From JAPPHA01 sp964291635 (GTDB lineage Bacteria > Pseudomonadota > Alphaproteobacteria > Rhodobacterales > Rhodobacteraceae), in the NCBI GenBank assembly GCA_964291635.2, contig OZ219903.1, positions 44,777 to 108,776 on the forward strand: a stretch of 64,000 bases of DNA, written 5' to 3'. A program made the translations under genes and the position numbers. The notes beneath the pieces were generated by a model. The model was not told the origin of the DNA, did not search any database, and saw nothing but the letters and a program-made list of their open reading frames with translations. Positions 47,337 to 56,597 of this stretch are shown here, piece after piece. Every line of letters begins with the position of its first letter. Within the stretch, counting starts at the first letter, position 1.

Positions 47337-48080
47337 ATGACCTGTATCGCATATCTGGACGAATTCGGTCATATCGGTCCCTAAATCTCCCGGACGCACC
47401 CAAGGCACGATGCCAGCCCTGTGCTCGGCCTCGCCGGCTTTGCCATGCCTTTGAACGAGGTCAGGGGTTTCGCGACATGGTCCTTCAAGCGCAAGTGCGA
47501 GTTGCTGGTTTTCGAAATCAACCAACCAGGCAAGCACCCTGCACTGTGGGAGAAAAAGGGCTGGAGTCTCTATACCGTCAAGAACATCACAACCTACCCC
47601 GAACTTCGCAAGTTCACGAACCGCCTGTTCAACAAGGTCACGGGAATCGGCGGGTTCGTGTTTTACGTCGGCATCAAGAAAACCAAGCCCGCCAGCATCC
47701 ACGATCCGAACCTTGTCTATCGAAGGATCCTCAACGAGGCCATCAGGCGACTCGATGAATTTTGCGCCAACGGCTGCGATCCATCCAGCAATTTTGTGTT
47801 GGCATTCGATGAGCACGACCAGCGTGAGGCACTGGTTACCGAAGCATCACCCAATATGCTCGCAGGGCCGGAACCGCGGCGCTGCCTGATCGAGCCCCCC
47901 TTCCAGTTGGAGAGTCACCGGTACCAGACACAACAGGCCGCTGACTGGGTTGCCAGTTTGATTGGCCGTCTTGGCGCCTATTGGGTAGATCCCGGCGGAT
48001 TTCCCGGAAATGCCGTATTCCAGACATACTTCCAAGATCGGCTTCGCCGCGCGAACCGGCGAAGCGGAATCCGCAACTGA
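47337..48080 (+). pseudogene. DUF3800-domain gene with one nonsense codon
   Basis: ATG 47337 gives MTCIAYLDEFGHIGP, the standard DUF3800 opening (Y-L-D-E-S/F-G-H-I-G-P). Codon 16 is TAA (47382-47384). The same frame goes on without another break: ISRTHPRHDASPVLGLAGFA, GFATWSFKRKCELLVFEINQ, VFYVGIKKTKPASIHDPNLV, NFVLAFDEHDQREALVTEAS, to TGA at 48080. DUF3800 proteins have an RNase H-like fold and occur near mobile and defence genes. A translation restart at GTG 47421 could give a 219-aa product lacking the first catalytic-type Asp. Confidence 0.7.
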
Positions 48081-48484
48081 AGTTTGCCTCCGAGAGACGG
48101 GTTCGGCACTCTTTCAAGACCGGCAACGCTGCGCCGAGACTGGATTCAGGGGGCTGATGCAGGCCACCATAGACAGGCCGCCATAGAAAGGCCGCCGTAC
48201 TTGAACAAACGCCTGAGTTCCGGTGGCACTCCGAGCCTGTTAGCGGCTGAACCAGTGCGGAATCCGGCCTTCAACAGGGTAAACCGCCCTGAGGTTTGCT
48301 TTCCGTCGTGCTTGAGGTGAACACGTGGACGGCTACATCGTTGGCAGCGGACGATGACCGAGACCGCCACGTCCGGAATGAAGGTGCCGACGGACCACCT
48401 CTATGCACCGAACGCGTGGCTTTATGGCCAGAATCAAGGAAGTTCACTCTGGAGCCGGGAAGGCATGCGCGTTTCCGCCTTGCG

Positions 48485-49047
48485 GCACTGGTTCCAGACC
48501 CTGTAATCTCGCTCTACGCCTGGTGGGAGAAACCCAACCTGACGCGCACACCTCCTGGCGCCGTGGCTATGCGGATGCCATGGTCTACCGTGCCATTTCG
48601 AATCTGGGCGCATTCATCGGCCATAAAGACCCCGCCACGCACCGGATTCTTGTCGTCGGCGACTTCAACCTCATCCACGGGGCAGCAACCGAACGAAATC
48701 TCCTGTCACTCCAGGAGCGGGACAGGACAGTGTTCGGACGCCTGCAATTGCTCCGGTTCGAGTATATGGGACCGCAACATCCGAACGGAAGGGTGGCCTC
48801 TTTGACCCCAGAGGCCTTCCGGCAGACACGAAAAACGTTCCAACGTAATACCATACCACGCCCCGCTCCGGCAGCCAGGCCACGGCAGCAAATCGGATCG
48901 ACTGCGTATTTGCGTCGTTGGGGGTTTCACCGTAACGTCCGCGCACACGTGCTCAATGAACCGGAACAGTCGGGTTCGAGCGATCATTGCCGGATCGTGA
49001 TCGAAGTATCCCCGGAGACATTCCCTGCCGGGGACCCCGCAACCTGA
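48485..49047 (+). pseudogene. endonuclease/exonuclease/phosphatase-family remnant, frameshifted
   Basis: VISLYAWWEKPNLTRT in one frame is continued by TSWRRGYADAMVYRAISNLG in another, the shift being near 48550. Later family motifs are LVVGDFNLIHG (catalytic D and N) and the C-terminal SSDHCRIVIEV (catalytic D-H). The N-terminal third with the metal-binding Glu is not recognisable. Stop at 49045-49047. Confidence 0.6.
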
Positions 49048-49221
49048 ATCACACGGAGCGTCTCAGGTGCGTGCTCGTGCTGCTGACGAACAATGATGCT
49101 GATTTCTGATGTTCATGAGCACGAGAGGGGCTGTTTTGGCCATCCTTCAGGCCCGGAAACCAGCCAAATTAGGCGGTTGCATTCCGGTCGCCTAAGGTTA
49201 ATCCCGCCAGCAAAGGATAAG

Positions 49222-49240
49222 GCGGCTTGCGCCGCTTTTC
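49222..49240 (+). terminator. short terminator-like hairpin
   Basis: GCGGC-TTGC-GCCGC followed by TTTTC. Confidence 0.35.
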
Positions 49241-49401
49241 CATCTGGATCTCCCCCAGGAGAACTCGGTGATCGAAATCCCGAACTGCTTTAGAAGAAAT
49301 CGAATGTCGTCAGATCGGCAACGGCATGTTGAACAACGCAAGGCCTGGGCAAACTTGCAGAACAGGCAGTTGAATTCCCGGGCGCACTAAGGAGAGAGTA
49401 C

Positions 49402-50184
49402 ATGACGAAGGGATGGCAAGAGCAAGCCCTGGCCGACGCCATGGCGGCAAACTGGGGGAAGATCTCGAGCGAGCGGATGACCCTGAGACTCGCCAACCCG
49501 GACGAGGAGGCGCGACTCGACGACATTATCCTGTCTTACCTCTGGCCAGGAGCGGAAAGAGGGCTGCTCGGGACGCAATGGATGTTCTGGGACGGAACGC
49601 AAGAGAAGCTGAGGGACAAGATCACAACGGAATACGGGGGCCATACGCGACGGCGCATTACCGCAGTCATCGCCGATCCGCAGCGCCCGGTCCACGGACA
49701 TCAGTTACCGCCGTGGTATTGTCGGATCGAGATCGATGTCGAGACCCACGGATACTATCTGCATCGGGACACGATCCTGTCATTCCCCGACAGCTTCAAT
49801 TGGACGAGACTCCAGCAACTGCTCAAGGAACCGGATCTGCAGGGATATCCTCCGGATTTGTCATGGTCGAGCCCACAGGTGACCGGGCAAGGGGAGTTCA
49901 CTTTGAGCTTTTCGGGTGGGAGGGGACTAACCTGGCTTCCCGCCGACTACGACGTCGCCGAGCAACGTGACGGAACACCGATGGCACACGCCCTCGAGGA
50001 CTACGCGCACCTGTTCGAATGGAACACGGAACGCATGGTGCAAGCCGCCGATGAGACCGAGAGGCTTGTGCGCGCACATGTGAAAATCGCGCAGGCAATG
50101 GATGCTCTCTCAACAGCGTGGCAGAGTACGGCGCGGTTCGGTGCCCTGTACGACGCGGTGCTCGCGGTTTACGAAGCCTGGTGA
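49402..50184 (+). CDS. hypothetical protein, unrecognised
   Basis: A 260-aa soluble protein with no signal or membrane segment. The start ATG at 49402 follows AAGGAGAGAG. Composition is balanced and rich in Trp and acidic residues (MFWDGTQEKLRDKITTEYGG; WYCRIEIDVETHGYYLHRDT; FTLSFSGGRGLTWLPADYDV). The C-terminal 70 residues look helical and may form a coiled coil (ALEDYAHLFEWNTERMVQAA; DETERLVRAHVKIAQAMDAL). I cannot assign a family. It is intact among pseudogenes, which argues that it is expressed and kept. Confidence 0.65.
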   Translation: MTKGWQEQALADAMAANWGKISSERMTLRLANPDEEARLDDIILSYLWPGAERGLLGTQWMFWDGTQEKLRDKITTEYGGHTRRRITAVIADPQRPVHGHQLPPWYCRIEIDVETHGYYLHRDTILSFPDSFNWTRLQQLLKEPDLQGYPPDLSWSSPQVTGQGEFTLSFSGGRGLTWLPADYDVAEQRDGTPMAHALEDYAHLFEWNTERMVQAADETERLVRAHVKIAQAMDALSTAWQSTARFGALYDAVLAVYEAW

Positions 50185-50718
50185 AACCCTGGGAACGGTC
50201 AGTCGGGAGGGGCGGTTCGCTTTTCTATTGGGCGTGGAGGCGTGGAGTGGCGTTGAAAATGTTGAGCTCGACATTTTGAACGCGAATCCACAAATGGGGA
50301 TCATCTGATCCGCCCGTGCAACCGGGACATTGTCGTGAGTGTCGCAGTGACAGGTTTCCACCTTGAGTGGTCAGTACATTTTCGTTGGTTGCACTGAGCG
50401 CGCTGGCCAGTCAATTCGCTTGGCGGTGGCGGGCAAGGAAATACCATAATCCGTCGGGGCGCCAGCCAGCGAGTCGATCACTGGAAAAGGCTGTCCTCAT
50501 CTTCGGGAACCACCTGAATCGGTCCTTTTGGTGGTCTACTGTTCCTTTCAGACCTACGTCTCAGGTTGAACTCACTGTGGACATTCTCGAGGCCACAACC
50601 GGTCCGACTCACTCTCACCGGAATCCCCGGAATGGTTCCTTGGTGTTCGTATTCGTATCATGCCGTGCTACATGCCGTTTGTGATATAAAGCACCAATGG
50701 CAAACTGGCCGGCATGTG
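50185..50718. other. intergenic stretch before second HigBA copy
   Basis: About 530 bases. The last 60 bases contain the decayed start of the HigB-like toxin (NGKLAG in a shifted frame relative to the core). The rest has no recognised gene. Confidence 0.4.
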
Positions 50719-50961
50719 ATGAAAGGGAATTCCGGAAAAGGGTTCCCGGCGGACCTGTTCAAGGCAGCGGCCCGGAAGGTGACGATGCTGGATGCCGCTA
50801 TTGAACTTGTCGACCTGCGCGTTCCTCCAGCCAACCGTCTTGAGGCTCTGAAAGGCAATCGAGAGGGCCGGCAATCAATACGCATCAACGACCAATGACC
50901 CATTTGCTTTGTCCGGACAGAGCAAGGACCGGCTGACGTTGAGATCACAGATTATCACTGA
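50719..50961 (+). pseudogene. higB: HigB-type toxin with nonsense codon (copy 2)
   Basis: The core reads KGFPADLFKAAARKVTMLDA, DLRVPPANRLEALKGNREGR, QSIRINDQ and then TGA, where relatives have Trp or another residue before R-I-C-F. The same frame continues PICFVRTEQGPADVEITDYH to the natural stop at 50959-50961. One base is also missing near 50711 relative to copy 1, which puts the N-terminal residues out of frame. So this toxin is inactivated by different lesions than copy 1. Confidence 0.72.
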
Positions 50962-50981
50962 CAGCAGAGGGAGTTCTTCAC

Positions 50982-51266
50982 ATGCCGTCAATGAAGAACC
51001 CGTGTCATCCTGGTGAGATATTGAAACACGAGTTCCTGATCCCGCTCGGCATGAGCGAGGGCCAACTTGCCGGGCGGCTCAATGTGCCTCGCACCCGTGT
51101 CGAGAGGCTGGTCAAGGAAACGACTGGTATATCCGTGGACACTGCCCTGCGCCTTGCCCGCTTCTTCGGAACCACCCCCGAGTTCTGGTTGAACATGCAA
51201 CGGAGCCACGATCTCGCCCATGCCGATATTGATGTAACCGGCACTGAACCCTTGAAGGCCTCCTGA
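50982..51266 (+). CDS. higA: HigA-family antitoxin (copy 2)
   Basis: A 94-aa XRE antitoxin, MPSMKNPCHPGEILKHEFLI then MSEGQLAGRLNVPRTRVERL and DTALRLARFFGTTPEFWLNM. The AGAGGGAG ribosome site is conserved with copy 1. Intact, while its toxin is not. The close similarity to 22699-22983, including the intergenic sequence, shows a duplicated or twice-acquired module. Confidence 0.85.
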   Translation: MPSMKNPCHPGEILKHEFLIPLGMSEGQLAGRLNVPRTRVERLVKETTGISVDTALRLARFFGTTPEFWLNMQRSHDLAHADIDVTGTEPLKAS

Positions 51267-51691
51267 ACCTGCTCGTCTCCCCTGTCCGGAAAGGAACGGT
51301 TGCGGGCACCCAGCCGGAAACCTGTACAAAAACAGCCTCTGCGAACTCCTCGAACGGAGTCTCCGCCGGGGCTTCATCTGAATAGGACAGCCCGCCCGTC
51401 CGAAGTACCGCGAGATGCGATCGGGCATACTTCCGGGCATCGGTCACGGGCATCTTGCCGGAGTCCGCAGCGCGACAATCAAGATGAGAGTCCCGGGCCT
51501 GATGGACGGAGGTGTCGGCTTAAAGGAAATCCAGCTTTTCGGCCTGACTGGCATGAAGGTACGTTTCGGAGGTCATAAGGTCAGCGCGACCAAGCCAGAG
51601 ACTTACCTTTCGAATGTCCTTGCTAGCGACCACCCCCGCTCAGCGTTTGGCAGGAATTCCGTCGAATTGAACTGCTCCGCTTGACCTGCGC
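51267..51691. other. intergenic stretch with 31-bp repeat copy 2
   Basis: No gene recognised. Positions 51467-51497 match 12555-12585 at 28 of 31 bases. Confidence 0.4.
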
Positions 51692-51900
51692 CGGTCCGCA
51701 TTGGCGTTGCTGCACGAAGGTGTCAGCTGCACGGTGACCGCTCTCTGGCTCGGGCATGAATCGGTGGAGACGACGCAGATCTACCTTCACGCAGATCACC
51801 GCATCATGGAAAAGGCCATCGAGTAGACCCGCCCCGTCGGGGTCGCACCCGGGGGTTCAAGCCGGACAATACCCTGCTGGCCTTCCTGAAATCGCTGTGA
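51692..51900 (+). pseudogene. tyrosine recombinase (phage/IS integrase) C-terminal remnant
   Basis: SALALLHEGVSCTVTALWLG then HESVETTQIYLHADHRIMEK AIE is the usual end of a tyrosine recombinase, with catalytic His in LGHES and Tyr in QIYLHAD. A TAG follows, then TRPVGVAPGG in the same frame, and after a one-base shift FKPDNTLLAFLKSL to TGA 51898-51900. The Arg-containing upstream domain is absent. Confidence 0.72.
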
Positions 51901-51918
51901 TCATGCCGACAATTCCGG

Positions 51919-51949
51919 AAAAAAAGCCCGGGGATTCAATGCCCCGGGC
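51919..51949 (-). terminator. rho-independent terminator reading leftwards
   Basis: On the minus strand GCCCGGGG-CATTGAAT-CCCCGGGC is followed by seven T. It is a strong terminator, but no gene ending into it from the right is recognised. Confidence 0.7.
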
Positions 51950-51990
51950 CACGAACGCGGCATAATCCGGTTATCGGCATGTCGACAACT

Positions 51991-52012
51991 GCCGGGTGGG
52001 ATTCGCACCCAC
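51991..52012 (-). other. tRNA T-arm-like hairpin, possible tRNA 3'-end remnant
   Basis: Minus strand reads GTGGG-TGCGAAT-CCCAC-CCGGCA. The 5-bp stem with 7-base loop and a following acceptor-like run resembles the end of a tRNA gene, but no matching 5' acceptor, D-arm or anticodon arm is found upstream (52013-52140), and loop position 55 is G rather than T. Confidence 0.2.
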
Positions 52013-52425
52013 AAGGATGACGCGCCTTTCCTGTCCACGGCGCACTGAAATTTGCTAGGCACACGGCCTTGAGAAAACCGGGGGCGTGATGGCAACATCT
52101 GGCAAATTCGACGCACGATGATGGTCCGACTTAGAATTTCACCCGGTACTCCCGGACTCGAGCGACTTCCGGTTCGCATTCTCACCTTTTCGTGCGGTCC
52201 GGGCGCCGGAACGGGGTCGTCCTCGACCTCGGCCGGTATGCCAGGTCCTCGACGGCGGAACTAGACCCCATTTGCTGCCGGCCCGAGGTTCTGGCGGTAC
52301 CCGATGCCGCCCTCCGGAATTGACCCACGACGAGTTGCCGGTCGGTTCACTTAAATCATGATTCAAATTACAGTGATTGGGGTGACCGGAACGAGGCACG
52401 CCGGACTTCTGAACGGAGTGAGTAA
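52013..52425. other. intergenic stretch before the GntR gene
   Basis: About 410 bases. The AT-rich segment 52350-52375 (TCACTTAAATCATGATTCAAAT) is a possible promoter region of the GntR gene. Nothing else is recognised. Confidence 0.35.
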
Positions 52426-53133
52426 ATGAAAGATCCAGGTGGAGCTGGAATGCCTGCAAGATTACACACCAGTGCCGGAGAGGCCGTGACGAAACAGATA
52501 CGCAGCGAACTTCTGGACGGGACGATTCCGGCAGGGTCACGCGTTCTTGCAAGGTCCCTGGCAGAGCGATTCCGGGTCAGTATCGTGCCGGTACGCGAAG
52601 CGATCAAACGACTTGAAGCCGAAGGCCTGCTCGTTTCTTCTCCGCAGCGCGCGACGTTCGCCGCAGAAATCGGGCTCGCTGACATTGCCGGAGTTTATGA
52701 TGTGCGACAGATCCTGGAAGTCGAACTGGCTCGTCGTGCGGTAACGCGTGCAGACAACGCGGCATTGAAAAAATGCGACGATGCGCTCGCTTCCCTTCTG
52801 TCCGCGGAACTGTGTTCACCGGAGTTTTTCGAAGCACACCGCTGGTTCCACTGGTGCCTGATCGAGCCTGCGTCCGGCAAGGCCGCCCGGGCAGTGCTCG
52901 AACGGCTTTGGACAAACGTGGACCGGTTCATGTCCATCGCCATCAAGTCAATGAATGATGAACAAGAACAGGAATACAGGGCACAATTCAAGAAGATCCA
53001 TACGCAGCTTGCCCGGACATTCGGAGCGCGTGACGAGGAGGGCTTGCGCCAACTGCTGAAATCCCATCTTCACGAAACCGAGGAGAGCCTCAAGGCAGCG
53101 TTCTCGAACCCTGCCTGGCAGGCCAAGGAGTGA
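52426..53133 (+). CDS. GntR-family regulator (FadR/FCD type)
   Basis: A 235-aa repressor. The N-terminal winged helix is DGTIPAGSRVLARSLAERFR then VSIVPVREAIKRLEAEGLLV. The C-terminal FCD domain (about 85-225) has the helical ligand and metal-binding pocket with D in YDVRQILEVE and His residues in FEAHRWFHWCL and KSHLHETEES. It is the first gene of a segment that continues with the Rieske oxygenase and nucleoside importer, which it probably controls. Confidence 0.87.
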   Translation: MKDPGGAGMPARLHTSAGEAVTKQIRSELLDGTIPAGSRVLARSLAERFRVSIVPVREAIKRLEAEGLLVSSPQRATFAAEIGLADIAGVYDVRQILEVELARRAVTRADNAALKKCDDALASLLSAELCSPEFFEAHRWFHWCLIEPASGKAARAVLERLWTNVDRFMSIAIKSMNDEQEQEYRAQFKKIHTQLARTFGARDEEGLRQLLKSHLHETEESLKAAFSNPAWQAKE

Positions 53134-53215
53134 TACTTCGATGTTCGGCAACGTCTGAAATTCATCCCGTGCCGGGAGCAAACGGAGTTGACGAATTCAA
53201 ACAAAATTATAATTT

Positions 53216-53812
53216 ATGATGATGGAATGTGGCATAAATTTCGTTGCTTCCGGTCTCCTCTCGGCAGATGCCATTGTCAGATTTCCGACACCGAAAGATC
53301 GTCCCGGAGCAGGTCTCAACATTGCCGGCAGCGGAGCGAGGGATCTGTTCGAGACAAAGACGGTCTCGGACGTCACCGGGCTGCAAATCATTCGGAGCCT
53401 GACCCACGGAGAAACCGCGGAGGAGGACATCATCGAGGTTTTCCACCACGCCATGGCTGACAAGACGTGCCGCCTGGCCCCGGGCGGCAAAGGAGATATC
53501 GCCAGCAAACGATTTCATCCGGAGGAGGTTCCCAAGGGTACGCCTGTTGTTGACCGTGTCTCGACCTGCGTACCGGGTGGTTTGCAGATATCCTTGTGCT
53601 CAAATGGCGAACCGTATTCCATCCACGCGTGCACTCCCGTTGCGTCCGCCCGGACGAGCGCGGGCGGTTCGGCAGCGGATGACCCGGCGGCACGTCGTGA
53701 CGCTCAAGTGCACCGCACATCGCGGAAACAGGGTATCGCGCAGGGACAGACGCTGAAGTCACAGGAAGTATGTCGCCGGAACGCCATCACGGAAATCGTG
53801 GCAAACAACTGA
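53216..53812 (+). CDS. unrecognised ORF between the GntR and Rieske genes
   Basis: A 198-aa frame, MMMECGINFVASGLLSADAI. The first 110 residues have plausible composition (TVSDVTGLQIIRSLTHGETA; EEDIIEVFHHAMADKT). The second half becomes Ser/Arg/Ala-rich and resembles chance coding. No ribosome site is evident and no family is recognised. It could be a degenerate gene. Confidence 0.3.
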   Translation: MMMECGINFVASGLLSADAIVRFPTPKDRPGAGLNIAGSGARDLFETKTVSDVTGLQIIRSLTHGETAEEDIIEVFHHAMADKTCRLAPGGKGDIASKRFHPEEVPKGTPVVDRVSTCVPGGLQISLCSNGEPYSIHACTPVASARTSAGGSAADDPAARRDAQVHRTSRKQGIAQGQTLKSQEVCRRNAITEIVANN

Positions 53813-53837
53813 CGGCTATTGTCGCGGAGGATGCGGG

Positions 53838-54920
53838 ATGTTTGTATCGACCGAGAAAACTCCTTATTCGGAACTCCCCCGAAACTGTACGTTTTCCGAG
53901 AGCGACTGGCACGCGTTGGCCGGCTTCTGGCACCCGATCGCGTTCTCGGACGACGTGGTCGACAAACCGGTACGGGCCACACTTCTTGATGTCGACATTG
54001 TCCTCTACCGCACCAACAAGGGCCTGACCGCGGCAAAGGACATTTGCATGCATCGCGGAGCGGCAATGAGCCTGGGTTGGCTGGACGCGGAACGCAACAA
54101 TATCATCTGCCCGTTCCACGGGCTGCACTACGACCATTCGGGGCAATGCACCAGGATTCCCTCAATGGAGGATCAGACCAGGCCGATTCCGAGATCCATC
54201 AGGCTGATCTGCTATCAATGCCGCGAACGCTACGGCCTGATCTGGGTTTGCCTGAAGGACGAAGCCATATGCGCGATGCCGGACTGGCCAATCCTGGAGG
54301 ACGGGGAAACCGGCTGGAAAGTTACCAGGCCGCCTCTCGGCACCTGGGAAACGTCGGCACCCCGCCACGTGGAGAACTTCAACGACGTGGCGCATTTTTC
54401 CTTTGTCCACAAGGGGACGTTCGGCAACATGGAAAATTTCAGCATTCCGAATTACGAGATGTGGAAGACCGCCGTCGGTCTCAGCCTCCGCATGCCGTAC
54501 AAGGAAGGTGTTCGCGAGAAACTGGGCGATACGGACACTATCGCCGAACGCGGCGTGGTCTACACCAAGAACCTCACCTATCCGTTCTCGATGGAACTTG
54601 TCATGGAGTACGAAGGTGGGGACGGGGGCGAGGACTTTACCTTGATCGCCTACGACATCGCTTCGCCCGTCAGTTCGCGAAAAACGGCCGTCTTCCAGGC
54701 CCTGGCCACGAACAGGCCCGGCATCAGCCCGGATGACCTCATCACGTTCCAGAATTTCGTGAACAGCGAGGACATTCCCATCGTTGAAAGCCAAAGGCCG
54801 GAGGAACTCCCCCTGGACATCTCGGCAGAGGTTCACATTCCGGCCGACAAGTTCTCGATCCAGTATCGCAAGGACCTGGTGGCGCAGTTCGGACTTGGAT
54901 CGCCGGAATTGACTGCCTGA
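53838..54920 (+). CDS. Rieske non-haem iron oxygenase, N-demethylase (NdmA)-like
   Basis: A 360-aa oxygenase alpha subunit. The Rieske cluster ligands are C70-x-H72 and C91-x2-H94 (DICMHRGAAMSLG and ICPFHGLHY). The mononuclear iron site is in VENFNDVAHFSFVHKGTF with D183 nearby, H186 and H191. The C-terminal pattern EDIPIVESQRPEELPLD ... ADKFSIQYRKDL closely follows that of caffeine/methylxanthine N-demethylases and vanillate-type demethylases. GGAGG lies 7 bases before the ATG. No reductase gene is in the window. Placed just before a nucleoside importer and adenosine deaminase, so a purine-like substrate is plausible. Confidence 0.85.
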   Translation: MFVSTEKTPYSELPRNCTFSESDWHALAGFWHPIAFSDDVVDKPVRATLLDVDIVLYRTNKGLTAAKDICMHRGAAMSLGWLDAERNNIICPFHGLHYDHSGQCTRIPSMEDQTRPIPRSIRLICYQCRERYGLIWVCLKDEAICAMPDWPILEDGETGWKVTRPPLGTWETSAPRHVENFNDVAHFSFVHKGTFGNMENFSIPNYEMWKTAVGLSLRMPYKEGVREKLGDTDTIAERGVVYTKNLTYPFSMELVMEYEGGDGGEDFTLIAYDIASPVSSRKTAVFQALATNRPGISPDDLITFQNFVNSEDIPIVESQRPEELPLDISAEVHIPADKFSIQYRKDLVAQFGLGSPELTA

Positions 54921-54974
54921 GCGGAAACGGAAGTCGACCGTGCGGGCGGTCTGGAAACGGTCCGGTCACAGGAA

Positions 54975-56597
54975 ATGGCAGACTGGATGAACACGGATGA
55001 CGAGTCGGTGACTCCCGGCGAAACGGGTACTCCCGAAGACCGCGAAACGCGACTGAGGAATTCGGCCCTGGCCGCGCGCGGGATTACCAAGGCCTTTCCC
55101 GGGGTCATTGCCAACGATCATGTCGACTTCGAGGTGCTCAAAGGCGAGGTGCACGCGCTCCTGGGGGAAAACGGGTCCGGAAAAACCACCCTGTGCAAGG
55201 TCCTGACCGGTTTCCACCAGCCGGACGAGGGACAGATCTATGCCGATGGAAGCCCTGTCGTCTTCCCGACACCGGCTTCGGCATTCGAAGCCGGGATTTT
55301 CATGGTGCATCAACACTTCAGTCTTGTCGGCCCACTGACTGTCGCCGAGAATGTTGTCCTGGGCTGGACACAGGATCCGACCTGGCGCTTCGACCGGCGC
55401 ACAGTTGAAGATCAGGTCGCCGCCGAGGCAGAGAGATTCGGGATAACGATCGATCCGCGGGCGAAGGTTGCGACGCTCTCGGTTGGAGAAAAGCAACGTG
55501 TGGAACTGCTCAAGGCGCTTTACAGGGGTGCCAGGACCCTGATCCTCGACGAGCCAACGTCGGTCCTGACTCCGCAGGAAGCCAGGCAGCTGTTCGTCAC
55601 GCTCAGGCGCATGGCGGAAGAGGGCGAAGCTGTCGTTTTCATCTCCCACAAACTGGACGAAGTTACGGAAGTCTGTGACCACGTATCCGTGTTGCGGCAG
55701 GGACGGTCGGCGGGCATGGCCGATCTCCGCAAGCAAAGGGTCGATGCCAAGGGCCTTGCGAATCTCATGGTCGGGCGCGACATCCACCTTCAGAGAAAGG
55801 CAGCATCCGGTCGCGGGCCGGACGCGGTGACCGTCCTTGAGATCCGCAACCTCCAGGCGCACGACAGCAATGGATCCGCGTTGCTGAAGGGCGTTTCGCT
55901 GGACGTGCACGCGGGAGAAATCCTCGGGCTCGCCGGGATCGCAGGCAACGGGCAACGGGCCCTGGCGGAAGCCATCGCCGGGTTGCAGCCCTACGGCAGC
56001 GGCGAAATTCGCGTCAACGGAACAGCCCTGCCCCCGGGAAATGTTCGCAAGACGATCGAAGCCGGTGTCGCTTACGTTCCGGAAGACCGGCTGGGAACCG
56101 GCCTCGCGCCGGGCATGATGGTGTCGGAGAACATTTCCCTGAAATCCTATCGCGGGCCATCGCACAGCATCGGACCGATCTTGCGCAAACGGGCGATACG
56201 CGAAGACACGCGGCGACTCCTGGCCGACTTCGACATCAAGGGGCAGGTGTCTTCACTTGTCCGCCAGCTTTCGGGCGGCAACGCGCAGAAGGTACTCCTG
56301 GCCCGCGAACTGACATCGGATCCAAGCCTGATCGTCGTGGCGACGCCGACGCGGGGCCTCGATGTTTCTGCAATGGAAACGGTCCGCGAACTGCTGACCG
56401 AGGCAGCCGCGAGGGGCGTGGCCGTCCTCCTGATATCGGAGGACCTCGGCGAGATACTCGATCTTGCAGACCGGATCGCGGTGATCTGCGCCGGCGAAAT
56501 CCAGGGAATCGTGGAAGCCGAAGGTGCCGAACTGGATGAGATCGGCATGATGTTGATGGGTCAGGGCAGGAACGGAACCAGCCATGCTGCCGCTTGA
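54975..56597 (+). CDS. nucleoside/BMP-type ABC transporter ATPase (tandem NBD)
   Basis: A 540-aa protein with two ATPase domains. First: Walker A GENGSGKTT, signature LSVGEKQRVELLKALY, Walker B LILDEPTSVL. Second: degenerate Walker A AGIAGNGQRALAEAI, signature LSGGNAQKVLLARELT, and Walker B LIVVATPTRGLD, where the usual D-E is replaced by A-T. This one-good-site layout is normal for sugar/nucleoside importers (XylG, NupA/YufO). The two permeases follow directly, overlapping by 14 bases. No BMP-family binding-protein gene is found in the window. Confidence 0.9.
   Translation: MADWMNTDDESVTPGETGTPEDRETRLRNSALAARGITKAFPGVIANDHVDFEVLKGEVHALLGENGSGKTTLCKVLTGFHQPDEGQIYADGSPVVFPTPASAFEAGIFMVHQHFSLVGPLTVAENVVLGWTQDPTWRFDRRTVEDQVAAEAERFGITIDPRAKVATLSVGEKQRVELLKALYRGARTLILDEPTSVLTPQEARQLFVTLRRMAEEGEAVVFISHKLDEVTEVCDHVSVLRQGRSAGMADLRKQRVDAKGLANLMVGRDIHLQRKAASGRGPDAVTVLEIRNLQAHDSNGSALLKGVSLDVHAGEILGLAGIAGNGQRALAEAIAGLQPYGSGEIRVNGTALPPGNVRKTIEAGVAYVPEDRLGTGLAPGMMVSENISLKSYRGPSHSIGPILRKRAIREDTRRLLADFDIKGQVSSLVRQLSGGNAQKVLLARELTSDPSLIVVATPTRGLDVSAMETVRELLTEAAARGVAVLLISEDLGEILDLADRIAVICAGEIQGIVEAEGAELDEIGMMLMGQGRNGTSHAAA

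Noticed and set aside
51961..52140. A complete tRNA or tmRNA gene on the minus strand
   Set aside because: Only a T-arm-like hairpin exists; no acceptor 5' strand, D-arm or anticodon arm could be folded.
53216..53812. Reading the ORF before the Rieske gene as its reductase or as the missing BMP binding protein
   Set aside because: No ferredoxin Cys cluster, flavin motif, signal peptide or BMP pattern is present.
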